A stretch of 64,000 nucleotides of DNA, from NCBI GenBank assembly GCA_913047695.1, contig CAJWUI010000004.1, positions 158,606-222,605 on the forward strand. Direction: 5' to 3'. This DNA comes from an uncultured Bacteroidota bacterium. Lineage in GTDB: Bacteria > Bacteroidota > Bacteroidia > Flavobacteriales > Flavobacteriaceae. The notes beneath the pieces were generated by a model. It saw only the letters and a list, made by a program, of their open reading frames with translations, did no database searches and had not been told where the DNA came from. The translations under genes and the position numbers were made by a program. Positions 1 to 11,465 of the stretch are shown in pieces; the first letter of the stretch is position 1, and each line of letters opens with the position of its first letter.

Positions 1-1941
1 GCAATTAATTTTGATTTACCTAAAAACCAAAGTAATGTCATAAAAGTAATTGGTGTTGGTGGAGGTGGAAGTAATGCAATAAATTATATGTTTCTCCAAG
101 GCATTAAGGGTGTTGATTTTGTTATAACTAATACAGACGCCCAGGCACTTACAGAAAGCGGAGTCCCAATAAAAGTCCAATTAGGAGCAAGCCTTACGGA
201 GGGTCTAGGTGCGGGAGCGAATCCTGAGGTTGGTGCATTGGCAGCAAAAGAAAGCGAGGATCAGATTAAAAGTATTTTATCAACACAGACCAAAATGATT
301 TTTATAACTGCTGGAATGGGAGGTGGAACAGGAACTGGTGCAGCACCAATTATTGCAAAGATGGCTAAAGAAATGGATATTCTTACTGTTGGTATAGTAA
401 CCATGCCCTTTCAATTTGAGGGTCGTCTTAGACTAGATCAAGCACAAAGAGGACTTGAAAAGCTAAAAGAAACAGTCGATGCTTTAATAGTAATAAACAA
501 TAATAAGTTAAGAGAGGTTTATGGAAATCTTGGATTTAAATCAGGATTTGCAAAAGCAGATGAAGTGTTGGCTACAGCAGCTAGAGGTATAGCTGAAGTT
601 ATCACACATCACTATACCCAAAATATTGATTTGAAAGATGCTAAAACTGTTCTTACTAACTCAGGTACTGCAATAATGGGTTCAGCCTCTGCTTCTGGAA
701 GTAATAGAGCTCAGGAAGCCATAATTAAAGCTCTTGATTCACCATTATTGAATGATAATAAAATTAGTGGATCTAAAAATGTTTTGTTATTGATTGTTTC
801 AGGTTCTGACGAAATTACAATAGATGAAATTGGTGAAATAAATGATTATATTCAAACAGAAGCAGGTAATCAGACAAACATTATAATGGGCGTTGGAGAA
901 GACGAAAACTTGGGCAATGAAATATCAGTTACCATAATAGCGACTGGATTTGCCCAAGAACAACAAAATGAGATATCAAATACTGAAGCAAAAAAAATCA
1001 TTCATTCATTGGAAGATGATCAAAAAATTGTTCATAATTTAAGCGATGAAAATGATAATCATGTAATTAATGATTATGTTAATGAAACACCAATAGCAAA
1101 TGAAGAAAATTTTGTAGAAAAAAAGCAAACAAATTCAGAGGAATTAATTCCAATGAATCCAATTTTGTATAATATTGAGGTTGACTTTGAGAGTCTTGAC
1201 TATTCCTCTAATTTGAATGATTTTGAAATACAGAATGATGAATTTTACAAAAACTTTAAAAATACTAGTATAGATGAAAAACTTTTTGAGCCTAATTTCG
1301 ATTCCGTAACTGAAGAGGATAATGAATCTGATTCTAATAAGACTGCTGAAATAACAACAGACCCTAATTACGATTCAAATGCTGAAAAAGACTTCATATT
1401 TAATGATTTAGATCAATCTGCATTTAGTATAGATGTCATTGACCCCGAAATAGTTGATTACAATGATCAGGTTAAAATTGACTTTAACAAACCTATTTCT
1501 AATGTTAACGCAGAAAGTGATGCTTTTGAAGAAAATATTTTTAAAAAAATAGATTTTGACGATTCAACTCTAGAAGTGAAATTTGAAGCTAAAAGCGATA
1601 AAGAAACTACACACTTAGAAAATTCAAATTTATATGAAGAAACTGATAAAGAACCTGCTATTGATTCTCAAATAAACAATTCATTAGACAAAACAATTGA
1701 TGACACTGTATCTTTTGAATCTAAAAAGAGAAAGGCTCACTTGGAAAAATTTAATCATAAGTTTTCAAACCAATATCAAAAAATTGATAAACTGGATAAA
1801 GAACCAGCATATAAAAGAAAAGGAATTAAGATTGAGAACACATCAACGCACGTTCCTTCAAGATTATCTATTGATAATGACAGTAATGACGATTTACAAA
1901 TAAGATCAAATAATTCATTTTTACACGATAACGTTGACTAA
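1..1941 (+). CDS. ftsZ: Cell division GTPase FtsZ (5' end outside window)
   Basis: Tubulin-like GTPase that polymerises at midcell into the division ring. The frame is open from base 1, before the first in-window ATG at 88, so the true start lies upstream; 646 residues are visible. The G-box GGGTGTG lies at visible residues 107-113 and the T7 loop N-I-D-L-K-D at 208-213 keeps the catalytic aspartate. After the core (about residue 325) comes a linker of roughly 270 residues very rich in Asp, Glu, Asn and Ser, then a conserved C-terminal tail ending NSFLHDNVD, probably the anchor-binding peptide. Long acidic linkers are usual in flavobacterial FtsZ. The yqeY-like gene starts 2 bases after the stop. 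Identification is certain. Confidence 0.98.
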   Translation, partial: AINFDLPKNQSNVIKVIGVGGGGSNAINYMFLQGIKGVDFVITNTDAQALTESGVPIKVQLGASLTEGLGAGANPEVGALAAKESEDQIKSILSTQTKMIFITAGMGGGTGTGAAPIIAKMAKEMDILTVGIVTMPFQFEGRLRLDQAQRGLEKLKETVDALIVINNNKLREVYGNLGFKSGFAKADEVLATAARGIAEVITHHYTQNIDLKDAKTVLTNSGTAIMGSASASGSNRAQEAIIKALDSPLLNDNKISGSKNVLLLIVSGSDEITIDEIGEINDYIQTEAGNQTNIIMGVGEDENLGNEISVTIIATGFAQEQQNEISNTEAKKIIHSLEDDQKIVHNLSDENDNHVINDYVNETPIANEENFVEKKQTNSEELIPMNPILYNIEVDFESLDYSSNLNDFEIQNDEFYKNFKNTSIDEKLFEPNFDSVTEEDNESDSNKTAEITTDPNYDSNAEKDFIFNDLDQSAFSIDVIDPEIVDYNDQVKIDFNKPISNVNAESDAFEENIFKKIDFDDSTLEVKFEAKSDKETTHLENSNLYEETDKEPAIDSQINNSLDKTIDDTVSFESKKRKAHLEKFNHKFSNQYQKIDKLDKEPAYKRKGIKIENTSTHVPSRLSIDNDSNDDLQIRSNNSFLHDNVD

Positions 1942-1943
1942 TT

Positions 1944-2396
1944 ATGGGCATTTTAGAAAATTTAAATTTAGAATTAAAAAATGCAATGAAAACTAAAGAT
2001 AGTTTAAAACTTGATTCACTCAGAGCAATTAAATCCGCCATTTTACTCGCTCAAACCTCTAAGAATTCTAAAGGATCGCTTAGTGAATTTGATATTATTA
2101 AACTTTTGCATCGACTCGTAAAACAACGAAGAGAGAGTGCAAAAATATATAAGGAACAAGAGCGTTATGACTTGGCTGAACCAGAAGATTTACAGGCAGA
2201 AATTATAAGCTCTTATTTACCAGAACAATTATCAGAGGACGAAATACTCATAGTTGTTAGAGAAACAATTACAGAAATAAAAGCTACAGGCATGAAGGAT
2301 ATGGGAAAAACTATTGGAATGATAAATAAAAAAATTAGTGGTAAAGCAGAAGGAAAACTAATTGCTTCTCTTGTGAAAAAAGAACTTTTAAAATAA
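1944..2396 (+). CDS. GatB/YqeY domain protein
   Basis: 150-residue protein of the GatB/YqeY family, related to the tail domain of the tRNA-dependent amidotransferase subunit GatB. Family features visible are the N-terminal block with LNLELKNAMK and LDSLRAIKSAI, the central RRESAKIYKEQ helix, the segment SSYLPEQLSEDEI and the C-terminal KKISGKAEGKLIASLVKKEL. Stand-alone YqeY proteins are thought to bind tRNA or assist amidotransferase, but the exact role is not established. It starts 2 bases after ftsZ and is probably cotranscribed with it, an arrangement I recall from other flavobacteria. Family assignment is firm; function is inference. Confidence 0.92.
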   Translation: MGILENLNLELKNAMKTKDSLKLDSLRAIKSAILLAQTSKNSKGSLSEFDIIKLLHRLVKQRRESAKIYKEQERYDLAEPEDLQAEIISSYLPEQLSEDEILIVVRETITEIKATGMKDMGKTIGMINKKISGKAEGKLIASLVKKELLK

Positions 2397-2488
2397 ATTT
2401 ACATTTACAGGAGCAATATTCAATAAATTAGTTTTTAAAATATTTGTAATTTAATAAACGGTGTTAAAGATACTTTTTTGGAGAGTAG

Positions 2489-2562
2489 GGCCCAGTAGTT
2501 CAACTGGATAGAATATCAGATTTCGGCTCTGAGGGTTGGGGGTTCGAATCCTCCCTGGGTCA
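2489..2562 (+). tRNA. tRNA-Arg (anticodon UCG)
   Basis: 74-base cloverleaf folded by hand. The 7-bp acceptor stem pairs GGCCCAG with CTGGGTC (one G-T pair), the D stem is GTTC/GAAT, the anticodon stem TCAGA/TCTGA encloses loop TTTCGGC with anticodon TCG, and the T stem GGGGG/CCTCC encloses TTCGAAT. The discriminator is A and CCA is not encoded. UCG reads CGA and, by wobble, other CGN arginine codons. It sits alone between the yqeY-like gene and the kinase/aminotransferase fusion. Confidence 0.95.
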
Positions 2563-2640
2563 CATTTTATAATTTTAATTTGTTTTAATAATTCAATCTC
2601 TTTCAGGCTTTTTAAATTTTTAAATAAATAATCTAATTCA

Positions 2641-5600
2641 TTGGACTTATCACTGAAGATCGACATTAAAGAGGCAAAGAGATTACTTAAAGTTTATTAT
2701 AATCTAGATGGTCTAATATGCTCACTGCCCGGTGAAACAGACCAGAATTTTAAAGTAGAAACAAAAACTAAATCATATATATTAAAGATAACCACCGATT
2801 CTTATAATAACAATTTTTTTGATTTTCAACATAAGCTTCTAATTCATCTTAATGGTTTTAATGCTCCTAATCAAATAAAAAGTGTCGAGGGTAGTCCATA
2901 TGTTTTATTAAACAATAATGGGAAAAGGCTGTGTTTACGATTACTCGATTGGATCTCAGGAAGAGTATGGCAAAAAGTCAATCCGAAAACCAAAGAATTA
3001 AGATACAAATTGGGAGTGTGCTGCGGAAGTGTAACTCAAAAATTATTATCATTTACTCACCCTTTTTCAAATAGAAAATTTGATTGGGACATTGCACAAT
3101 CTATGTGGGTAAATGAGTACATAAGTATTTTCAATAGTGGTCAAAAAGTTATAATTAAATCTTTTGTAGATCATTTTAAGAAAAATTATAAAGAGTATAA
3201 AAACTTAAAAAAAAGTGTAGTACACAATGACGCAAATGATTACAATATTGTTGTTAATCATAATTATTTGAGTCCAAACGTTGTGTCCCTTATTGATTAT
3301 GGAGATGCTATTTATACACAAATAATTAATGATCTTGCAATTACATGTACATATGCAATTATGAATGTTGAAGATCCACTTGATGCTACCATTCCAATTA
3401 TTAAGGGTTATCATCTAAGCAATCCACTTGGTGAAAATGACTTAAAGTATCTATACAATCTTATTGGTATAAGGCTAATAGTTTCAATTACTAAATCAAT
3501 GATTAGTAGATCTAAATTCCCTTTGAATGATTATTTACGAATAAGTGAAAAGTCTGCTTGGAAATTACTAAAAAAATGGGCAGTAGTAAATTCTGAATTT
3601 GCACATTATAGGTTTCGAGAGGCATGTGATTTTGAGCCACATCCTAATTACTTGAATTTTTTAAAATGGACTAAGAATAACAAAATATCTTTTTCAACAC
3701 TTTTTCCTTCTATATCAAAAACTAAGGTATATAACTTAGATTTAAGTGTTGAGAGTACATGGGTTGGAAGAAAAGAAGAATTTGATGATTTAGAGATTTT
3801 CCAACATAAAATAGCATTGATTCAGAAAAAATATCCAAACAAGATTATAGCCGGTGGATATTTAGAAAGCAGGCCGATATATACCTCTGTTAAATATGAT
3901 AGGATTGGCAATGAAGGAAACGAAAAAAGATGTCTTCATCTTGGTTTGGACTTTTGGCTTCCAGAAAAAACACCAATACATCTACCTTTTGATGGTGAAA
4001 TAGTAATAGTATCAAATGATATTGGGGAAAAAACTTTCGGACCAATGTTAGTTGTAAAACATAAAAATAAAAACTCTTCTTTCTACACTCTCTATGGTCA
4101 TTTAAGTTCAAAATCATTAACTAAAATTCACGTAGGTGATAAATTGAAAAAGGGAGATTGTTTGGGTTGGATTGGAGATTTAAATGAAAATGGTAATTGG
4201 GCATCACATCTTCATTTTCAAATATTACTCACCTTACTCGATATGGGGGATAAATTTCCAGGGGTAGGTTATCATAAGCATTTAAAGTCTTGGAAGTCAA
4301 TCTGCCCAAATCCTGATTCAATTTTTTTAAAACCTGCTTCAGCATCATCACCAAATTATGGTCTAAAAAATATAATCACTGATAGGCAAAATAGTTTAGG
4401 TAAAGGATTATCTCTTCAATACAAAAAACCACTACATATTGTAAGAGGTGAGGGAATATATTTAATTGACAGGGATGGAAGAAATTATTTGGATATGATA
4501 AATAATGTTGCTCATGTAGGACATGAACATCCAGAAGTCGTAAGAGCAGGGCAATTGCAAATGGGCCAGCTTAATACAAATTCCCGTTATTTGCATCCCA
4601 ATATCACGCAATTAGCAAAGAGTTTAATTGCTACTTTTCCCTCAGATCTATGTATTGTTCACTTTGTAAATTCTGGTAGTGAAGCAAATGAGCTAGCTCT
4701 AAGAATGATAAAAACGGTTACGGGATCAGATGATATTTTAGTTTCAAAATATGGTTATCATGGTAATACTAAAAGCTGCATTGATATAAGTTCATATAAA
4801 TTTGATGGTAAAGGCGGAGAAGGAAAGCCAGAATATACTCATGTTTTTCCTATACCTGACATGTTTAGAGGGATTTATCGTGGAGAGAATACCGCTACCA
4901 ACTATGTAAAGGAGATAGAAGTTCAAATAACTTCGCTAAAAAAGAAAAAAAGAAAGTTAGGTGGATTGATTATAGAACCTATAATATCTTGTGGTGGACA
5001 AGTAGAATTACCTAAAGGATTTTTATCTAAAGCATTTGATTTAGTTAAAAAGGAAAATGGAATATGTGTTGTCGATGAAGTTCAAACAGGGTGTGGTAGG
5101 GTAGGTTCTCATTTTTGGGGCTTTCAATTACATAATGTTATTCCTGATATAGTCACAATTGGAAAACCACTTGGAAACGGTCATCCTGTTGCAGCAGTTG
5201 TTTGCACAAATGAAATTGCGAATAAATTCAACAATGGGATGGAATTTTTTAACACATTTGGTGGAAATCCTGTCTCATGTGCAATTGCAAATAAAGTATT
5301 GGAAATTGTTCAAAATGAAAAACTTCAAGAGAATGCTTTTAAAGTGGGAAATTTTTTAAAAAAGGGAATTAAAAAATTGACAAAAAATTCAACTAATTAT
5401 TTCAATATAAGAGGTCAAGGACTTTTTCTTGGTATTGAATTTATTGATAAAAATCTCTTACCCCAGGCTGAAAAGGCAAACTATGTAGTTGATAGAATGA
5501 AATTTTTTGGTATACTTCTAAGTACTGACGGACCAGATAAAAATATTATAAAAATAAAACCTCCTCTTATTTTTTCGATAGATAATGCAAAATTCTTTTT

Positions 5601-5646
5601 AAAACTGTTCTCTAAAATAATAAATGAAGATTTCATTACGAAATGA
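2641..5646 (+). CDS. APH-type kinase / M23 peptidase / class III aminotransferase fusion
   Basis: 1001-residue three-domain protein. Residues about 1-350 are an aminoglycoside-phosphotransferase-like kinase with the H195-N-D197 catalytic loop and a D219-Y-G metal site. Residues about 410-560 are a lysostaphin-type M23 fold with intact zinc ligands H433, D437 and H525, plus H487 and H523. Residues about 580-995 are a PLP class III aminotransferase fold with NSGSEAN, D812-E-V-Q and the PLP lysine K842 in IGKPLGNG. The eukaryotic relatives are hydroxylysine kinase and the AGXT2L phospho-lyases that split phosphoethanolamine or phosphohydroxylysine, so a kinase-then-lyase route for an amino alcohol is likely; the substrate is unknown. 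The in-frame stop at 2629 leaves TTG 2641 as the best start. No signal peptide is seen, so it is probably cytosolic. Confidence 0.85.
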   Translation: MDLSLKIDIKEAKRLLKVYYNLDGLICSLPGETDQNFKVETKTKSYILKITTDSYNNNFFDFQHKLLIHLNGFNAPNQIKSVEGSPYVLLNNNGKRLCLRLLDWISGRVWQKVNPKTKELRYKLGVCCGSVTQKLLSFTHPFSNRKFDWDIAQSMWVNEYISIFNSGQKVIIKSFVDHFKKNYKEYKNLKKSVVHNDANDYNIVVNHNYLSPNVVSLIDYGDAIYTQIINDLAITCTYAIMNVEDPLDATIPIIKGYHLSNPLGENDLKYLYNLIGIRLIVSITKSMISRSKFPLNDYLRISEKSAWKLLKKWAVVNSEFAHYRFREACDFEPHPNYLNFLKWTKNNKISFSTLFPSISKTKVYNLDLSVESTWVGRKEEFDDLEIFQHKIALIQKKYPNKIIAGGYLESRPIYTSVKYDRIGNEGNEKRCLHLGLDFWLPEKTPIHLPFDGEIVIVSNDIGEKTFGPMLVVKHKNKNSSFYTLYGHLSSKSLTKIHVGDKLKKGDCLGWIGDLNENGNWASHLHFQILLTLLDMGDKFPGVGYHKHLKSWKSICPNPDSIFLKPASASSPNYGLKNIITDRQNSLGKGLSLQYKKPLHIVRGEGIYLIDRDGRNYLDMINNVAHVGHEHPEVVRAGQLQMGQLNTNSRYLHPNITQLAKSLIATFPSDLCIVHFVNSGSEANELALRMIKTVTGSDDILVSKYGYHGNTKSCIDISSYKFDGKGGEGKPEYTHVFPIPDMFRGIYRGENTATNYVKEIEVQITSLKKKKRKLGGLIIEPIISCGGQVELPKGFLSKAFDLVKKENGICVVDEVQTGCGRVGSHFWGFQLHNVIPDIVTIGKPLGNGHPVAAVVCTNEIANKFNNGMEFFNTFGGNPVSCAIANKVLEIVQNEKLQENAFKVGNFLKKGIKKLTKNSTNYFNIRGQGLFLGIEFIDKNLLPQAEKANYVVDRMKFFGILLSTDGPDKNIIKIKPPLIFSIDNAKFFLKLFSKIINEDFITK

Positions 5647-5709
5647 TTAAAAGCGTTGTAATTGAAAGAATTAATTTTTTTTGTAACTTAGTTTAACAAA
5701 TTACAAACA

Positions 5710-5889
5710 ATGAATGAATTAGTTATTGTACTTATCGGTGCAGTTATCATAGTCGGGGGTGTTATTTTATATGCAGTTATTTCAACAGCAACTGGACTTG
5801 AGGAAGACGAAAATCAAAATTATATACCAGATTGGATTGAAAGAAGGTTTCCAAAAATTTTCAAGGGCAGTAAGGATCTTGATAAATAG
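5710..5889 (+). CDS. Small single-pass membrane protein, unknown
   Basis: 59-residue ORF starting at ATG. Residues about 4-27 form one strongly hydrophobic segment (LVIVLIGAVIIVGGVILYAV), followed by an acidic turn (LEEDEN) and a basic amphipathic tail with PDWIERRFPKIFKG. The layout suggests a short N-terminal membrane anchor with a cytoplasmic tail. It lies in the gap between the kinase/aminotransferase fusion and the OmpA-family gene, on the same strand as both. I do not recognise a family. The regular composition and the good fit to the gap support a real gene, but it is short enough that chance cannot be excluded. Confidence 0.6.
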   Translation: MNELVIVLIGAVIIVGGVILYAVISTATGLEEDENQNYIPDWIERRFPKIFKGSKDLDK

Positions 5890-5946
5890 TTCACTTATAT
5901 TCAAATCAATTAACCTACCATTTACTTTTATAAATATTCATTCTGT

Positions 5947-7260
5947 ATGAAACCCTTAGGTGTATTTATTTTATTTTCAACACTATTTGTAAACCAACTA
6001 TTTGCCCAAACTCAGGAAAACCTCTGGGTTTTTGGAGCTAATACATCTTTCATTAATCTTCAAGGCGACAATAATGATAAAGGAATAAACTTTGGTCTAC
6101 CCGCAATAAGTTTAAGTCGTTATCTGGGTGGGGGTATTTCAATAGGAGGTCAAACCTCTATCGCTGATGTAGATAACCTTTCAACATCCTATAGTTACAG
6201 ATCATTGGATGGCTTTGTGAAAATCAATTTCGCTCAAGGTAAATTTATTCCAAGTTTAATTGGTGGTTATGGTTTTTCCCAATTTGCTGACGGACTTGAA
6301 AGAGAGGGATTTTTTCCTTCAACTGAAACAAGTAGAACCGTATTCGGTGGACTTAAGTTTTCAATTTATTTAACAAACAGATTAGCAATAAATCTTCAAT
6401 CAACTTACCGTTCAATGAATGAAAATGACGGTTTTGATCATTTACAGCACAATTTAGGTATTAGCTTAGGCTTTGGTTCAAATGATTCAGATAAAGATGG
6501 AATATCTGACAAAAAGGACAAATGTCCGTCAGTACCCGGATTAAAAAAATATGATGGTTGTCCTGATACTGATGGTGACGGAATTATTGATAAAGATGAC
6601 AAATGTCCTGAGGTAAAAGGATTAGAAAAATTTGACGGATGTCTAGACTCAGATAACGATGGTATTCCCGATCCTGAGGATGCGTGCCCCAACAAAAAAG
6701 GAACAAATGAAATGAAAGGTTGCCCTGACACTGATGGAGATAGTGTTCCGGATAACATTGACAAATGTTTAGACGAAGTAGGTCCAATCGAAAACGATGG
6801 TTGTCCTTGGACCGATACCGATGGAGACGGCGTTATTGATAAAGATGACTTATGCAAAGACGAGAAAGGGACCATGGAAAATAATGGATGTCCAGTATTA
6901 TCAAATGAAATTGTAAAAACTTTAAATGAATTTGGATCACGAATCAATTTTCCAGCAAACAGTTTTCAAATAATTGGACGTAAAACCATTGAAAATCTAA
7001 TAAACATAAAAAATCTTTTAGAAGAAAATATTGATGGAAACTTGTTAATTGAGGGTTATTCTTCATCAGATGGAGATGAACAATACAACACTCAATTATC
7101 AATAAATAGAGCAGAAGCTGTTAGGGATTATTTAATAAAACTGGGTGTTGCTCCAGAAAGACTTGATATAAAAGGTTATGGAGTGGAAAATCCGCTTGGA
7201 GATAACGAGAGTCGAGAGGGAAGAGCAATAAATAGAAGAGTACAATTTAAATCTAATTAA
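5947..7260 (+). CDS. OmpA-family outer membrane protein with TSP3 repeats
   Basis: 437-residue outer membrane protein. A signal peptide ends near FAQ (residue 20), followed by an 8-stranded-barrel-like region to about 178, then five calcium-binding thrombospondin type 3 repeats (DxDxDGxxD with paired Cys, about 179-318), then an OmpA C-terminal peptidoglycan-binding domain (about 325-437) with [26 protein letters not shown] and a terminal [10 protein letters not shown]. It tethers the outer membrane to the cell wall; Bacteroidota carry several such paralogues. Its 3' end overlaps the convergent rpe gene by 8 bases. Confidence 0.95.
   Translation: MKPLGVFILFSTLFVNQLFAQTQENLWVFGANTSFINLQGDNNDKGINFGLPAISLSRYLGGGISIGGQTSIADVDNLSTSYSYRSLDGFVKINFAQGKFIPSLIGGYGFSQFADGLEREGFFPSTETSRTVFGGLKFSIYLTNRLAINLQSTYRSMNENDGFDHLQHNLGISLGFGSNDSDKDGISDKKDKCPSVPGLKKYDGCPDTDGDGIIDKDDKCPEVKGLEKFDGCLDSDNDGIPDPEDACPNKKGTNEMKGCPDTDGDSVPDNIDKCLDEVGPIENDGCPWTDTDGDGVIDKDDLCKDEKGTMENNGCPVLSNEIVKTLNEFGSRINFPANSFQIIGRKTIENLINIKNLLEENIDGNLLIEGYSSSDGDEQYNTQLSINRAEAVRDYLIKLGVAPERLDIKGYGVENPLGDNESREGRAINRRVQFKSN
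6484..6897 (+). repeat. TSP3 repeat array inside the OmpA-family gene
   Basis: About five protein-level repeats of roughly 25-30 residues, each with an Asp-rich loop of type DTDGDGIxDxxD followed by a K-C-P and a D-G-C-P step. Family knowledge says these loops bind calcium and form a stiff periplasmic stalk between barrel and OmpA domain. The DNA repeat is degenerate. Confidence 0.85.
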
Positions 7261-7906
7261 GACTTTTTAATTTCTCAATGTTTATTAGAGGATCCGGTGC
7301 ACTAAAAATATAATTACCAGTTACTAAAACATCTGCACCACAAGAAATTAATTCATTCGCATTGATATCATTTACACCACCATCAATTTCAATAAGACAT
7401 CTGTTGTTTTTATCATCAATTAATTGTTTTAATTCACGTACTTTATTATAAGTGTTCTCAATAAAGGTTTGCCCTCCAAAGCCAGGATTTACAGCCATTA
7501 AGCACACTAGGTCAATATCTACTATAGCATCAGCTAGCAAATTTATATTTGAGTGTGGATTAAGAGCTACACCTGCTTTCATACCGTAATCTTTAATTTT
7601 TTGAATACTTCGATGTAGATGATTACAAGCCTCATAATGTACAGTTAGTATTTTAGTACCTAGATTTGAAAATATTTCAATGTAACGATCTGGTTCCATT
7701 ATCATTAAATGGATGTCAAGAGGTTTTGATGCGACTTTTGAAATAGATTCTACCACAGGCATACCAAAAGAAATGTTTGGAACAAATAATCCATCCATTA
7801 TATCTAGATGAAACCAATCTGCTTTTGAGCTATTTATCATTTTTATGTCACGCTCTAAATTACCGAAATCAGCGGCAAGAATTGAAGGTGCAACTTTAAC
7901 TGACAT
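7253..7906 (-). CDS. rpe: Ribulose-phosphate 3-epimerase
   Basis: 217-residue TIM-barrel enzyme interconverting ribulose 5-phosphate and xylulose 5-phosphate in the pentose phosphate pathway. Seen: [16 protein letters not shown] at the N terminus, the metal-binding [23 protein letters not shown], the phosphate-binding [13 protein letters not shown] and IDGGVND near the C terminus. Length is typical. It is the last gene of the minus-strand block from tamL to rpe, 45 bases downstream of the sigma factor gene, and overlaps the convergent OmpA-family gene by 8 bases. Confidence 0.97.
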   Translation of the reverse strand: MSVKVAPSILAADFGNLERDIKMINSSKADWFHLDIMDGLFVPNISFGMPVVESISKVASKPLDIHLMIMEPDRYIEIFSNLGTKILTVHYEACNHLHRSIQKIKDYGMKAGVALNPHSNINLLADAIVDIDLVCLMAVNPGFGGQTFIENTYNKVRELKQLIDDKNNRCLIEIDGGVNDINANELISCGADVLVTGNYIFSAPDPLINIEKLKSLN

Positions 7907-7951
7907 TTTTTATAAATAGAGTATAATATAAATAATTTAGTCAAAAAGAAT

Positions 7952-8815
7952 TTAACCTAAGTAAGTTTTTAAGATTTTACTCCGTGAAGTATGTTTTAAT
8001 CTTCTTATAGCTTTTTCTTTTATCTGTCTGACTCGCTCTCTCGTTAAATCAAAAGTTTCTCCTATTTCTTCTAATGTCATAGCGTGTTGATTTGCTAGTC
8101 CAAAATATAAGCGAACAACATCGGCTTCTCTTGGAGTAAGGGTTTCGAGTGCTCTTTCGATTTCAGTCCTCAGTGATTCATGTAATAGTGTTTTATCTGG
8201 ATTAGGAGATTCACCACTATTTAGTACATCATAGAGATTTGAATCTTCTCCTTCGACTAATGGGGCATCCATTGAAACATGCCGACCTGAGTTTTTTAAA
8301 GATTCTTTTACATCATTAATGGTCATATCTAATTCTTTTGCAATTTCTTCCGCTGAAGGTGCACGTTCGTGTGCTTGCTCCAAAAATGCATAAGTTTTAT
8401 TAATCTTATTTATCGATCCAATTTTATTTAATGGCAATCGAACTATCCTAGATTGTTCAGCTAAAGCTTGTAAAATAGATTGACGAATCCACCATACTGC
8501 GTAAGAAATAAATTTAAAACCTCTTGTTTCGTCAAATCTTTGAGCTGCTTTAATTAATCCTAAGTTACCTTCATTTATTAAATCCGGGAGGGTTAACCCT
8601 TGATTTTGATATTGTTTAGCTACAGATACTACAAACCTGAGATTCGCTTTTGTGAGTTTTTCAAGGGCAATTTGATCACCTGCTTTTATTCGCTGTGCTA
8701 ATTCAACTTCTTCTTCAGCTGTTATTAAATCAACTTTACCTATCTCTTGAAGATATTTATCAAGTGAAGCTGTCTCTCGATTTGTAACTTGTTTAGTTAT
8801 TTTAAGTTGCCTCAT
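7952..8815 (-). CDS. rpoD: Primary RNA polymerase sigma factor (RpoD/SigA)
   Basis: 287-residue housekeeping sigma factor that directs RNA polymerase to promoters. It starts almost directly at region 1.2 ([15 protein letters not shown]) and lacks region 1.1, as is normal in Bacteroidota. Region 2 carries [13 protein letters not shown], region 3 [14 protein letters not shown], and region 4 the helix-turn-helix [19 protein letters not shown]. Bacteroidota SigA recognises TTG/TAnnTTTG promoters, which matches candidate sites in this window. It sits between pnp and rpe in the same orientation, in an order I recall from other flavobacteria. Confidence 0.97.
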   Translation of the reverse strand: MRQLKITKQVTNRETASLDKYLQEIGKVDLITAEEEVELAQRIKAGDQIALEKLTKANLRFVVSVAKQYQNQGLTLPDLINEGNLGLIKAAQRFDETRGFKFISYAVWWIRQSILQALAEQSRIVRLPLNKIGSINKINKTYAFLEQAHERAPSAEEIAKELDMTINDVKESLKNSGRHVSMDAPLVEGEDSNLYDVLNSGESPNPDKTLLHESLRTEIERALETLTPREADVVRLYFGLANQHAMTLEEIGETFDLTRERVRQIKEKAIRRLKHTSRSKILKTYLG

Positions 8816-8884
8816 ATTAAAAATTAATTAAATGATATCTATATAACGTTTAAAACAAAATAATGTTTCAAAAATTTAAAATTT

Positions 8885-11014
8885 TTAATCTTTCCTTTCT
8901 GGTTTTGGGAATAAAGCTTTTCGGGATACTTTCTCTTTTCGTGTTCTTGAATCAATTCCAAAATATTTAACTTCCAAAACGTCTCCCATTTTGACTACAT
9001 CAGTCACATTTTCGGTTCTTTCCCAAGCAAGTTCACTTACATGAAGTAGAACCTCATTACCAGGTGCCTGAGTATATTCAACCACAGCTCCAAAATCTAG
9101 AATCTTAATTACTTTCACTTCATATTTGTTTCCGACCTTGGGTTTAAATGTAATTGAATCAATTTTCGATTCCACCAAAGCTATTCCTTTTGGTGATGTT
9201 CCCAGTATTTCAATAATTCCTTCTTCTGTTTTTGGATCTTCATTCACTACAATCGTGCAACCTGATTCTTTTTGTAGTTCTTGAATAACTTTACCCCCCG
9301 GCCCAATTAAAGCACCAATATATTCATTCGCAATTCTGCGATAAATCATTTTTGGAGCATGATCTTTTACATTCTCACTTGGTGAAGATATTGTATTTGT
9401 AATATGCTCTAATATTTCTAATCTTCCTTTTCTTGCCTGTTCCAATGCTTCAGTCAAAACATCAAAACTTAATCCTTTGATTTTGATATCCATTTGGCAA
9501 GCAGTTATACCCTCTGATGTACCAGTCACTTTAAAATCCATATCCCCGAGGTGATCTTCATCGCCTAAAATATCAGAGAGGATAGCAAATTTATTATTTT
9601 CAGTAATTAATCCCATAGCGATCCCTGATACAGGTTTCTTGATTTTAACACCAGCATCCATAAGAGCCATAGTCCCAGCACATACAGTTGCCATAGAAGA
9701 GGAACCATTAGATTCTAAAACTTCGGAAACAACCCTTACTGTATATGGACATTCATTTGGAATAACATTTTTTAATGCTCTTTGGGCTAAATTACCGTGA
9801 CCAATTTCGCGTCTAGAAGTACCACGAAGAGGCCTAGCTTCTCCGGTTGAAAATGGAGGAAAGTTGTAATGTAAGTAAAATCTTTCTTCATTTTGATCAG
9901 TCGGTAGATCAATGACGTTTGCTTCTTTTGATGTCCCTAAGGTTACAGTTGCTAGAGCTTGAGTTTCGCCTCTCGTAAAAATTGAAGATCCGTGTGTAGA
10001 TGGTAGGTAATCGACTTCACACCAGATTGGACGTATTTCAGATTTATTTCTACCATCCAAGCGAATTCCTTCATTTAAAACCAAATCTCGAACAGCCTTT
10101 TTTTGCGATTCTTTCATATACCGCGAAATTAGGTCTGATTTTTCTTCTATCTCTTCTTCTGAAAACGTCTCTAAAAATTTATCTTTTATTTCTAAAAATT
10201 GTATGGACCTTTCAGCTTTTGCTAGACCCTTTCTAGCAATATTATAAAAGCTTTCATAAGTTCCTTCAATAATCTGCTTTTCTAAACCAGTATCTGAAAC
10301 CTGCTTTTCGTATGCTCTTATATCCTTTTTCCCAAATTCTTTTGCTAATGCAATTTGCGCATTTATTTGATCTTTTATTGCTGAATGTCCATAGGATATA
10401 GCATCGAGCATTTCCTCTTCAGTAATTTCATTAAATTCTCCTTCAACCATTGCAATCGAGTTTTCACTTGCACCAATCATAATATCGATATCTGAAGTGA
10501 CTAACTGTTTTTTGCTTGGATTAATTACAAACATACCATCTACTCTTGCTACACGTACTTCTGAAATTGGATATTCAAATGGTATATCAGAAAGTTGAAT
10601 TGCGGCTGAGGCAGCCAGACCAGCTAGTGCGTCGGGCATGACATCTTCGTCATGAGACATAAGTTGAATCATAACCTGTGTCTCAGAGTGATAATCGCCC
10701 GGAAATAAAGGGCGTAATACTCGATCAACCAATCTCATGGTCAAGATTTCTTGATCACTTGGGCGAGCCTCTCTTTTAAAAAAACCTCCAGGAAATCTTC
10801 CTGCAGCAGAAAATTTCTCACGGTAGTCAACAGTTAGTGGTAAAAAGTCTACTGGACTTGGTGTTTTTGAAGAAACTACTGTTGCTAATAGCATACATTT
10901 TCCCATTTTAACAACAATTGAGCCATCCGCTTGTTTTGCGAGTTTCCCAGTTTCTAATATAATTTTTCTCCCATCTTCAAGATGGATTTCTTTAGATACA
11001 ACTTTTGGAATCAT
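8885..11014 (-). CDS. pnp: Polyribonucleotide nucleotidyltransferase (PNPase)
   Basis: 709-residue 3'-to-5' phosphorolytic exoribonuclease for mRNA turnover. Two RNase PH domains are joined by a helical linker; the second contains [16 protein letters not shown] (about 481-497) with the metal-binding aspartates. A KH domain ([14 protein letters not shown], about residues 555-610) and an S1 domain (about 620-695) follow, then a short basic tail. Start [15 protein letters not shown] matches the family. It lies 68 bases downstream of rpsO; the rpsO-pnp order is widespread in bacteria and suggests cotranscription. Confidence 0.98.
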   Translation of the reverse strand: MIPKVVSKEIHLEDGRKIILETGKLAKQADGSIVVKMGKCMLLATVVSSKTPSPVDFLPLTVDYREKFSAAGRFPGGFFKREARPSDQEILTMRLVDRVLRPLFPGDYHSETQVMIQLMSHDEDVMPDALAGLAASAAIQLSDIPFEYPISEVRVARVDGMFVINPSKKQLVTSDIDIMIGASENSIAMVEGEFNEITEEEMLDAISYGHSAIKDQINAQIALAKEFGKKDIRAYEKQVSDTGLEKQIIEGTYESFYNIARKGLAKAERSIQFLEIKDKFLETFSEEEIEEKSDLISRYMKESQKKAVRDLVLNEGIRLDGRNKSEIRPIWCEVDYLPSTHGSSIFTRGETQALATVTLGTSKEANVIDLPTDQNEERFYLHYNFPPFSTGEARPLRGTSRREIGHGNLAQRALKNVIPNECPYTVRVVSEVLESNGSSSMATVCAGTMALMDAGVKIKKPVSGIAMGLITENNKFAILSDILGDEDHLGDMDFKVTGTSEGITACQMDIKIKGLSFDVLTEALEQARKGRLEILEHITNTISSPSENVKDHAPKMIYRRIANEYIGALIGPGGKVIQELQKESGCTIVVNEDPKTEEGIIEILGTSPKGIALVESKIDSITFKPKVGNKYEVKVIKILDFGAVVEYTQAPGNEVLLHVSELAWERTENVTDVVKMGDVLEVKYFGIDSRTRKEKVSRKALFPKPERKD

Positions 11015-11082
11015 TTTTCATGTTTAGATTTAACTATAATTGTTGTGTGTCGCCGCATCCAATGAAAAACATAAGATCTAAA

Positions 11083-11352
11083 TTATTTACGTAAACCTAA
11101 TTCTTTCACAATATTTCTATACCTTTCTATATCTTTATTTTTTAGGTAGTCTAGAAGACTTCTTCGTTTTCCTACTAAACGAACTAATGATCTTTCAGTA
11201 TTATAATCTTTTCTATTAGATTTAAGATGGTTAGATAAGTGATGAATCCTGTGGGTAAAAAGGGCTATTTGTCCTTCGGGTGATCCTGTATTTTTTTTTG
11301 ACTTTCCAAATTTTTTGAAAATATCCTCTTTAATTTCTTTTGAGTTATACAT
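11083..11352 (-). CDS. rpsO: 30S ribosomal protein uS15
   Basis: 89-residue protein that binds the central domain of 16S rRNA early in 30S assembly. The conserved core TGSPEGQIALFTHRIHHL and the motif LVGKRRSLLDYLK are present. A longer frame begins at 11400, but homologues start at MYNSKEIKEDIFKKFG, so ATG at 11352 is chosen; the extra upstream codons overlap a strong candidate promoter. Next gene in the same direction is pnp. Confidence 0.97.
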   Translation of the reverse strand: MYNSKEIKEDIFKKFGKSKKNTGSPEGQIALFTHRIHHLSNHLKSNRKDYNTERSLVRLVGKRRSLLDYLKNKDIERYRNIVKELGLRK

Positions 11353-11397
11353 GCCAATATTAGTTTTAATAGTTTTTATGTATCTTATTTGAAGTTG

Positions 11398-11427
11398 CAA
11401 ATATACAAGGAATGTACATTAAAGCAA
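11398..11427 (-). promoter_or_regulatory. Candidate SigA promoter of rpsO
   Basis: Read on the minus strand: TTG at 11427-11425, 19 bases, then TATATTTG at 11405-11398. This fits the Bacteroidota consensus TTG-N19-TAnnTTTG exactly. The predicted start of transcription is about 40 bases before the rpsO ATG. Confidence 0.7.
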
Positions 11428-11465
11428 TAATTTTATTGGCAATAAAACAAGAAGATATATTTATT

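Noticed and set aside
2451-2666. 71-residue minus-strand ORF over the tRNA-Arg region
   Set aside because: It spans the complete tRNA in antisense and has no family features.
6438-6947. 169-residue minus-strand ORF inside the OmpA-family gene
   Set aside because: It is antisense to the Asp-rich TSP3 repeats; its Ser/Pro-rich product simply mirrors the repeat codons.
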